A stretch of DNA of 64,000 bases. Source: Odiellus spinosus. Lineage: Eukaryota; Arthropoda; Arachnida; Opiliones; Phalangiidae. A program made the position numbers and the translations under genes. The notes beneath the pieces were generated by a model that was not told the DNA's origin, made no database searches, and was given only the letters and a program-made list of their open reading frames with translations. Location: contig OY987232.1 of assembly GCA_963920705.1 (NCBI GenBank), forward strand, positions 1,116,001-1,180,000, written 5' to 3'. Of the stretch, positions 58,001 through 64,000 are shown one piece after another (the stretch's first letter is position 1; each line of letters starts with the position of its first letter).

Positions 58001-61000
58001 ATACTTGGGAAATTTGTGAATCTATAATTGGGAAATATGTGAATCTATATATGGTAAATTTGTGAATCTAATCTTGGGAAATTGATGGATCTATACTTGG
58101 GAAATTGGTGGATCTATACTTGGGAAATTTGTGAATCTATACATAGTAAATTTGTAAATCTATACTTGGAAATATGTGAATCTATACTTGGGAAATTTGT
58201 GAATCTATACTTGGGAAATTTGTGAATCTATACTTGGGAAATTTGAGAATCTATACTTGGGAAATTTGTGAATCTATACTTGTGAAATTTGTGAACCTAT
58301 ACTTGGGAAATATGTGAGTCTATACTTGGGAAATTTGTGAATCTATACATGGTAAATTTGTGAATCTATACTTGGGAAATTTGTGAATCTATACTTGGGA
58401 AATTTGTGAATCTAAACTTGGGAAATCTGTGAATCTAAACTTGGGAAATTTGTGAATCTGTACTTGGGAAATTTGTGAATCTATACATGGTAAATTTGTG
58501 AATCTATACTTGGGAAATTTGTGAATCTATACTTGGGAAATTTGAGAATCTATACTTGGGAAATTTGTGAATCTATAATTGTGAAATTTGTGAAACTACA
58601 CTTGGGAAATTTGTGAATCTATACTTGGGAAAATTGTGAATCTATACTTGGGAAATTTGTGAATCTATACTTGGGAAATTGTGAATCTATACTTGGGAAA
58701 TTTGTGAATCTAAACTTGTGAAATTGCTGGATCTATACTTGGGAAATTGCTGGATCTATACTTGGGAAATTTGTGAATCTATACTTGGGAAATATGTGAA
58801 TCTATACATGGTAAATTTGTGAATCTAATCTTGGGAAATTGATGGATCTATACTTGGGAAATTGGTGGATCTATACTTGGGAAATTGCTGGATCTATACT
58901 TGGGAAATTTGTGAATCTATACATAGTAAATTTGTAAATCTATACTTGGAAATATGTGAATCTTTACTTGGGAAATTTGTGAATCTATACTTGGGAAATT
59001 TGTGAATCTATACTTGGGAAATTTGAGAATCTATACTTGGGAAATTTGTGAATCTATACTTGTGAAATTTGTGAATCTATACTTGGGAAATATGTGAGTC
59101 TATACTTGGGAAATTTGTGAATCTATACATGGTAAATTTGTGAATCTATACTTGGGAAATTTGTGAATCTATACTTGGGAAATTTGTGAATCTATACATG
59201 GGAAATTTGTGAATCTATACTTGGGAAATCTGTGAATCTAAACTTGGGAAATTGGTGGATCTATACTTGGGAAATTGGTGGATCTATACTTGGGAAATTG
59301 GTGGATCTATACTTGGGAAATTGTTGGATCTATACTTGGGAAATTTGTGAATCTATACTTGGGAATATTGTGAATCTATACTTAGGAAATTTGTGAATCT
59401 ATACTTGGGAAATTTGTGAATCTATACTTGAGAAATTGGTGGATCTATACTTGGGAAATTTGTGGATCTATACTTGGGAAATTTGTGGATCTATACTTGG
59501 GAAATTTGTGAATCTATACTTGGGAAATATGTGAATCTATACTTGGGAAATTTGTGAATCTATACATGGTAAATTTGTGAATATATACTTGGGAAATTTG
59601 TGAATCTATACTTGGGAAATTTGAGAATCTATACTTGGGAAATTTGAGAATCTATACTTGTGAAATTTGTGAAACTACACTTGGGAAATTTGTGAATCTA
59701 TACTTGGGAAAATTGTGAATCTATACTTGGGAAATTTGTGAATCTATACTTGGGAAATTTGTGAATCTATACTTGGGAAAATTGTGAATCTATACTTGGG
59801 AAATTTGTGAATCTATACTTGGGAAATTTGTGAATCTATACTTGGGAAATTTGTGAATCTAAACTTGGGAAATTGCTGGATCTATACTTGGGAAATTGCT
59901 GGATCTATACTTGGGAAATTTGTGAATCTATACTTGGGAAATATGTGAATCTATACATGGTAAATTTGTGAATCTAATCTTGGGAAATTGATGGATCTAT
60001 ACTTGGGAAATTGGTGGATCTATACTTGGGAAATTGGTGGATCTATACTTGGGAAATTTGTGAATCTATACTTGGGAATATTGTGAATCTATACTTAGGA
60101 AATTTGTGAATCTATACTTGGGAAATTTGTGAATCTAAACTTGGGAAATATGTGAGTCTATACTTGGGAAATATGTGAGTCTATACTTGGGAAATTTTTG
60201 AATCTATACATGGTAAATTTGTGAATATATACTTGGGAAATTTGTGAATCTATACTTGGGAAATTTGAGAATCTATACTTGGGAAATTTGTGAATCTATA
60301 CTTGTGAAATTTGTGAAACTACACTTGGGAAATTTGTGAATCTATACTTGGGAAAATTGTGAATCTATACTTGGGAAATTTGTGAATCTATACTTGGGAA
60401 ATTTGTGAATCTATACTTGGGAAATTTGTGAATCTAAACTTGGGAAATTGCTGGATCTATACTTGGGAAATTGCTGGATCTATACTTGGGAAATTTGTGA
60501 ATCTATACTTGGGAAATATGTGAATCTATACATGGTAAATTTGTGAATCTAATCTTGGGAAATTGATGGATCTATACTTGGGAAATTGGTGGATCTATAC
60601 TTGGGAAATTGCTGGATCTATACTTGGGAAATTTGTGAATCTATACATAGTAAATTTGTAAATCTATACTTGGAAATATGTGAATCTATACTTGGGAAAT
60701 TTGTGAATCTATACTTGGGAAATTTGTGAATCTATACTTGGGAAATTTGAGAATCTATACTTGGGAAATTTGTGAATCTATACTTGTGAAATTTGTTAAT
60801 CTATACTTGGGAAATATGTGAGTCTATACTTGGGAAATTTGTGAATCTATACATGGTAAATTTGTGAATCTATACTTGGGAAATTTGTGAATCTATACTT
60901 GGGAAATTTGTGAATCTATACTTGGGAAATCTGTGAATCTAAACTTGGGAAATTTGTGAATCTATACTTGGGAAATATGTGAATCTATACTTGGGAAATT

Positions 61001-61540
61001 TGTGAATCTATACATGGTAAATTTGTGAATCTATACTTGGGAAATTTGAGAATCTATACTTGGGAAATTTGTGAATCTATACTTGTGAAATTTGTGAAAC
61101 TACACTTGGGAAATTTGTGAATCTATACTTGGGAAAATTGTGAATCTCTACTTGGGAAATTTGTGAATCTATACTTGGGAAATTTGTGAATCTAAACTTG
61201 GGAAATTTGTGAATCTAAACTTGGGAAATTGCTGGATCTATACTTGGGAAATTGCTGGATCTATACTTGGGAAATTTGTGAATCTATACTTGGGAAATAT
61301 GTGAATCTATACATGGTAAATTTGTGAATCTAATCTTGGGAAATTGATGGATCTATACTTGGGAAATTTGTGAATCTATACATAGTAAATTTGTAAATCT
61401 ATACTTGGAAATATGTGAATCTATACTTGGGAAATTTGTGAATCTATACTTGGGAAATTTGAGAATCTATACTTGGGAAATTTGTGAATCTATACTTGTG
61501 AAATTTGTGAATCTATACTTGGGAAATATGTGAGTCTATA
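46001..61540 (+). repeat. Satellite block E: higher-order repeat of about 1.42 kb
   Basis: The marker AATTTGCGAATC occurs at 46641, 48065, 53485, 54909 and 55966. The spacings 46641-48065 and 53485-54909 are both exactly 1,424 bp (62 monomers minus two bases). ATAATTGGG occurs at 47183, 48584, 49388, 53981, 55405, 55841, 56462, 57082 and 58024. Other marks are GAACCTATAC, GGGAATACTGTG, TTGGTGGACC and ACATAGTAAATTTGTAAATC followed by the 22-bp monomer. CTAATC is followed by TTGGG here, never TTTAG. Two consecutive 22-bp monomers (GTGAACTATAC) lie at about 51,859-51,900. No gene is seen. Confidence 0.85.
55131..57427 (+). repeat. Nested 620 / 437 / 1,057-bp tandem repeats
   Basis: ACATGGTAAATTTGGGAATC occurs at 55131, 55751, 56188 and 56808, and the related ACATGG monomer, ending GTGAATC, at 57428. 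Steps are 620, 437, 620 and 620 bp. The 437-bp step is 19 monomers and the 620-bp step is 27 monomers minus the one base lost in a 22-bp monomer. The 620 + 437 pair makes a 1,057-bp period also seen for GCGAATC (54909 to 55966) and ATAATTGGG (55405 to 56462). Confidence 0.85.
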
Positions 61541-61560
61541 TGAAATTAAATTAAATTAAT
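61541..61560 (-). repeat. AATTT-type tail at the PLE 3' end
   Basis: On the minus strand the element ends with about three AATTT-like units before TTTCA and the satellite. Short simple-sequence tails are common at the 3' ends of retroelements inserted by target-primed reverse transcription. The sharp change to satellite at 61540 defines the 3' junction. Confidence 0.65.
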
Positions 61561-61595
61561 ATTCGAGACCGCTACTGCATGGTTTGAAAAAACAG

Positions 61596-61601
61596 TTTAT
61601 T
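61596..61601 (-). promoter_or_regulatory. Possible polyadenylation signal AATAAA of the PLE
   Basis: AATAAA on the minus strand lies about 130 nt after the TAG stop, inside the 15-bp inverted repeat. Position and sequence fit a 3'-end processing signal for an element transcript, but such hexamers are common in AT-rich DNA. Confidence 0.35.
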
Positions 61602-61608
61602 AAATAAA

Positions 61609-61657
61609 CCTTTTAAGGAGAGCTTTCGGACGTACTAGTCCCTTTTCAATCCAATTC
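61609..61657 (-). ncRNA. Possible degenerate hammerhead ribozyme of the PLE terminus
   Basis: On the minus strand TTGAAAA (61,649-61,643) sits where a hammerhead has CUGANGA. A 4-bp stem GGAC / loop TAGTAC / GTCC (61,641-61,628) follows, with one bulged G, then CGAAAG (61,628-61,623), matching the conserved GAAA after stem II, and a very short AG..CT helix III. Minimal type I hammerheads with a very short helix III are known from PLE terminal repeats. Seen here are stem II and GAAA; the first core strand has C3 changed to U and G8 changed to A, and helix I pairs poorly, so self-cleavage is unlikely. It could be a chance hairpin. Confidence 0.4.
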
Positions 61658-61729
61658 TAAACTAACAAAAAATTTATAACAAACAAATATTCTCCAAGAG
61701 AGGCTCAGAAAATTGTTTCCAAAACAAAA

Positions 61730-62920
61730 CTACGTCACTATAACTCGTTTTTCCTTTCGTTTTCTTGTTTTTGTTCGACGGAGTTTCCCCCACGATTTTA
61801 CGTCCACCTTGCCTTTGTCCAAGTTGAGGTCCCCACGCTCGGCAATGTATACGCCCTCCTTGAATGTTCTTCGAAACCAATTCTTTTCACGGGTTAAGAC
61901 CCTCGCTTCGTCCCACTTTATCGCGTGTTGTCCAGACCCAGAGTTCCACATGTGTTTGGCTATTCCATTAGACATATTGGCGGTCAGCACACATTTTTTA
62001 TGTTCGGTAATACGCGTAGCGAGAGTACGTTTTGTTTCACCTACATAATTTTTGCCACACTGACAACCGATTTCATACACTACCCCAGTTATAGCCTTTG
62101 GGTCGGTTTTCGGCCTATTTTTAATAAGAACCGATCCTAAAGATGAAGCCCTAGAACTAATAACATTGATTCCCATGGGTTTTAATTGCCGCGTAGTCTT
62201 TTCGCTTATCGATTTTACATACGGTAGGACCAGAATATTTTTGTCTTTCTTTTCTTTAAGTAAGTTTGGTAGTTTAACATTATTACTGTCAAATAAGGAT
62301 TTAACTAAATTTAATGGGTAATTACAACAAACCAATTGCTGCGTGAATATCTCTTTATCCTCGTCAGGAAAATCCGATAAGGATTCGATTTTGTGTTTAA
62401 TCATCTTAATTACGCCTATTTTTATATTCTTTGGATGTGCGGAATAAAAATCAATGTAAGTTTTGGCATGGGTTGGTTTTTGGTAAATCTTCGATTTTAA
62501 TTGGTCTCCCTCCCTGATAAGAAACAGGTCTAAAAAGGGTAAGCATTTTTTATTTTCGGGTTCATACGTAAATTTAATATCGTCATCTAAAGTGTTCATG
62601 AAAGTTAGAAGGTCGTCATTCTCCCACGATTTAGGTTTCAGAATCAAAATATCGTCCATAAATCTTCGCCATAATTTGAATTTGGAGTGTAAATCAAAAG
62701 AGGGGTTACTAAAAATCTGACCTTCTAAATGTTCAAGGTACAGATTCGCGATAATAGGAGAAAGGGGGCTTCCCATAGCTAAACCATTGACTTGCTTATA
62801 AAATGAATTTTCGAACGAGAAGTAAGAGTTTTCTAAACATAATCTTGACAAATCTAACACCGTTTCTACCGACAAATTTGTGCGCGTTCGAAAAGTTACG
62901 TCACTTTCCAGTTTGTCCTT
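61730..62920 (-). pseudogene. PLE reverse transcriptase / GIY-YIG endonuclease, N-terminally truncated
   Basis: This is the C-terminal part of the single PLE polyprotein, which copies element RNA onto a nicked chromosomal end. Numbering from the TTG codon at 62,875, the seen parts are: RT palm segment YKQVNGLAMGSPLSP (26-40); catalytic FMDD (72-75), where PLEs usually have YVDD-like sequence; thumb-side motifs LPFLDLFL (112-119) and YQKPTHAKTY (131-140) with SAHP; then GIY-YIG endonuclease VVYEIGCQCGKNYVGETKR (265-283), Arg288, His292, a downstream Glu340 and the closing LNLDKG (350-355); and a basic tail ending in TAG at 61,730-61,732. The frame has no stop or frameshift. It stays open upstream past 62,875 (reading KLESDVTFRTN) into the junction and hits TAG at 62,951-62,953 inside the satellite. 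There is no ATG before Met34. The RT N-terminal half, including the first catalytic Asp motif, is gone, so a working enzyme is not expected. The intact frame suggests recent insertion. Confidence 0.92.
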
Positions 62921-62932
62921 GAGAAATTTGTC
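62918..62932 (+). repeat. 15-bp near-duplicate of the adjoining satellite at the PLE 5' junction
   Basis: CTTGAGAAATTTGTC (62,918-62,932) directly precedes CTTGGGAAATTTGTG (62,933-62,947), matching at 13 of 15 positions. It lacks the other 8 bases of the monomer. The preceding GTTTGTC (62,911-62,917) also resembles the end of this piece. It looks like filler made while the element's 5' end was joined to the target, though part could be original element sequence, since it keeps the reading frame. Confidence 0.6.
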
Positions 62933-64000
62933 CTTGGGAAATTTGTGAATCTATACATGGTAAATTTGTGAATCTATACTTGGGAAATTTGTGAATCTAT
63001 ACTTGTTAAATTTGTGAAACTACACTTGGGAAATTTGTGAATCTATACTTGGGAAAATTGTGAATCTATTCTTGGGAAATTTGTGAATCTATACTTGGGA
63101 AATTTGTGAATCTATACTTGGGAAATTTGTGAATCTAAACTTGGGAAATTGCTGGATCTATACTTGGGAAATTGCTGGATCTATACTTGGGAAATTTGTC
63201 AATCTATACATAGTAAATTTGTAAATCTATACTTGGAAATATGTGAATCTATACTTGGGAAATTTGTGAATCTATACTTGGGAAATTTGTGAATCTATAC
63301 TTGGGAAATTTGTGAATCTATACTTGTGAAATTTGTGAATCTATACTTGGGAAATATGTGAGTCTATACTTGGGAAATATGTGAGTCTATACTTGGGAAA
63401 TTTTTGAATCTATACATGGTAAATTTGTGAATCTATACTTGGGAAATTTGTGAATCTATACTTGGGAAATTTGTGAATCTATACTTGGGAAATTTGTGAA
63501 TCTATACTTGGGAAATTTGTGAATCTATACTTGGGAAATCTGTGAATCTAAACTTGGGAAATTGGTGGATCTATACTTGGGAAATTGGTGGATCTATACT
63601 TGGGAAATTGATGAATCTATACTTGGGAAATTGTTGGATCTATACTTGGGAAATTTGAGAATCTATACTTGGGAATATTGTGAATCTATACTTAGGAAAT
63701 TTGTGAATCTATACTTGGGAAATTTGTGAATCTAAACTTGGGAAATTGGTGGATCTATACTTGAGAAATTTGTGGATCTATACTTGGGAAATTTGTGAAT
63801 CTATACTTGGGAAATATGTGAATCTATACTTGGGAAATTTGTGAATCTATACATGGAAATTTGTGAATATATACTTGGGAAATTTGTGAATCTATACTTG
63901 GGAAATTTGAGAATCTATACTTGGGAAATTTGTGAATCTATACTTGTGAAATTTGTGAAACTACACTTGGGAAATTTGTGAATCTATACTTGGGAAAATT
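62933..64000 (+). repeat. 23-bp satellite array, right arm
   Basis: The same satellite resumes after the transposon fragment in the same orientation and monomer register. The left arm ends in GTGAGTCTATA and this arm begins CTTGGGAAATTTGTG, which together rebuild a normal monomer junction. Higher-order context also continues: elsewhere a TATGTGAGTC monomer is usually followed by one plain monomer and then an ACATGGTAAATTTG monomer, and that is what follows here at about 62,954. Familiar cassettes follow: GAAACTACAC, GGGAAAATTG, two GCTGG monomers, and ACATAGT plus the 22-bp monomer at about 63,207-63,240. The array runs off the right edge. No gene is seen. Confidence 0.98.

Larger units (their letters stand above)
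1..61540 (+). repeat. 23-bp satellite array, left arm (about 2,675 monomers)
   Basis: Head-to-tail monomers of 23 bp, read as TGGGAAATTT followed by GTGAATCTATACT, run without interruption and in one orientation. The consensus has 7 A, 9 T, 5 G and 2 C (30% GC) and no CpG. Most monomers differ from it at only a few positions. Recurrent variants replace TTTGTGAATC with TTGGTGGATC, TTGCTGGATC, TTGTTGGATC, TTAGTGGATC, TATGTGAATC or TATGTGAGTC, and ACTTGGG with ACATGGT, ACATAGT, ACTTGAG or ACTTGTG. Variants recur in fixed order over about 0.5-2.7 kb, so the array has higher-order structure. A few 22-bp monomers (such as CTTGGAAATATG) shift long periods by one base. No gene is seen in this arm. 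I do not recognise the satellite as a named family. The array touches the left window edge, so its true extent is unknown. Confidence 0.98.
61561..61729 (-). other. PLE 3' non-coding region
   Basis: This region lies between the TAG stop and the terminal AT-rich tail. On the minus strand it holds an A/T-rich stretch, a GGAC/GTCC hairpin followed by CGAAAG (possible hammerhead remnant), a 15-bp inverted repeat GTTTATTTAATAAAC (61,595-61,609) containing AATAAA, and the end GCGGTCTCGAAT. PLE terminal regions usually carry such structured elements. No further open frame of interest is seen. Confidence 0.75.
61541..62932 (-). mobile_element. 5'-truncated Penelope-like retroelement (PLE) fragment
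   Basis: This is the only non-satellite DNA in the window. It lies antisense to the array: its 3' end abuts the left arm at 61540/61541 and its truncated 5' end abuts the right arm at about 62,910-62,932. It holds the distal part of a reverse transcriptase joined to a GIY-YIG endonuclease, which is the arrangement that defines endonuclease-bearing PLEs, then about 190 bp of 3' non-coding sequence. Complete PLEs are roughly 2.5-4 kb, so about half is missing, as expected when target-primed reverse transcription stops early. No target-site duplication is evident. No second copy exists in the window, so the insertion has not been amplified along with the array here. It is clearly less AT-biased in parts and has CpGs, unlike the flanks. 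Confidence 0.92.

Noticed and set aside
1-61540. CENP-B box
   Set aside because: The motif needs CpG dinucleotides (TTCG and CGGG), which the consensus and the common variants lack.
1-61540. CSL/Su(H)-like binding sites from TTGGGAA
   Set aside because: The match to the YGTGGGAA type is imperfect and short, and repeats in every monomer by construction. There is no independent support.
61713-62140. Plus-strand open frames of 111 and 71 codons, and a 68-codon minus-strand frame, over the PLE
   Set aside because: They overlap the well-supported RT/GIY-YIG frame in other registers and show no recognisable motif.
62870-62885. Origin of the satellite from PLE sequence, because both contain AAATTTGTG
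   Set aside because: Only 9 bp are shared, within AT-rich DNA, and the rest of the monomer has no counterpart in the element.
61520-62950. Target-site duplication flanking the PLE
   Set aside because: No identical sequence adjoins both ends. The 15-bp CTTGAGAAATTTGTC lies only on the 5' side next to a similar monomer, and in a tandem array any apparent duplication is ambiguous.
1-64000. CRISPR array
   Set aside because: The 23-bp units are directly contiguous with no spacers, and no cas genes are present.
1-64000. Telomeric repeat array
   Set aside because: The unit is 23 bp, varied and AT-rich, unlike known short G-rich telomere repeats such as TTAGGG or TTAGG, neither of which forms a tandem run.
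1-64000. tRNA or rRNA genes
   Set aside because: Nothing other than the satellite and the PLE is present, and neither contains such structures.

Overview
The window is a eukaryotic tandem-repeat array with one transposon fragment. About 62.6 kb of the 64 kb consists of a 23-bp AT-rich monomer (read in two parts: TGGGAAATTT then GTGAATCTATACT) in uninterrupted head-to-tail order, all in one orientation. Nothing in it looks prokaryotic. The only recognisable gene is a Penelope-like retroelement (PLE) fragment on the minus strand, with a GIY-YIG endonuclease domain. That class is found mainly in animals, so an animal, probably invertebrate, heterochromatic region is the best guess. The species cannot be told from the sequence.

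Layout. 1-14,800 (block A): array carrying the markers GGGAAGTTTGGGAATC and CTAATCTTTAG, with large tandem duplications (offsets near 2,483-2,759 bp and exactly 1,492 bp). 14,801-25,033 (block B): higher-order repeats (HORs) of 0.7-2.3 kb marked by TTGTTCATC, GGGTAATTGG and GGGTTGATC monomers, with a pocket of unusually diverged monomers at about 16,320-16,790. 25,034-31,829 (block C): mixed array with 528-bp and about 758-bp tandem duplications. 31,830-37,795: a 2.15-kb block present twice at an offset of 3,814 bp, with a different 1.66 kb between the copies. 37,796-46,000 (block D): rearranged copies of the preceding blocks and an 849-bp duplication. 46,001-61,540 (block E): HORs of about 1.42 kb (62 monomers) plus nested 620/437/1,057-bp repeats. 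61,541-62,932: a 5'-truncated PLE insertion, antisense to the array. 62,933-64,000: the array resumes in the same orientation, monomer phase and HOR order.

How it fits together. The array appears to have grown by repeated unequal exchange or local amplification at scales from one monomer to several kb. Fixed monomer cassettes and occasional 22-bp monomers record this history. The PLE then landed in a finished HOR without disturbing its order. It has intact coding sequence for the distal reverse transcriptase and GIY-YIG region, but lacks its 5' half and any start codon, so it is almost certainly dead. I see no functional protein-coding gene, tRNA, rRNA or CRISPR array. Open frames inside the satellite are by-products of runs of monomers that lack TGA.
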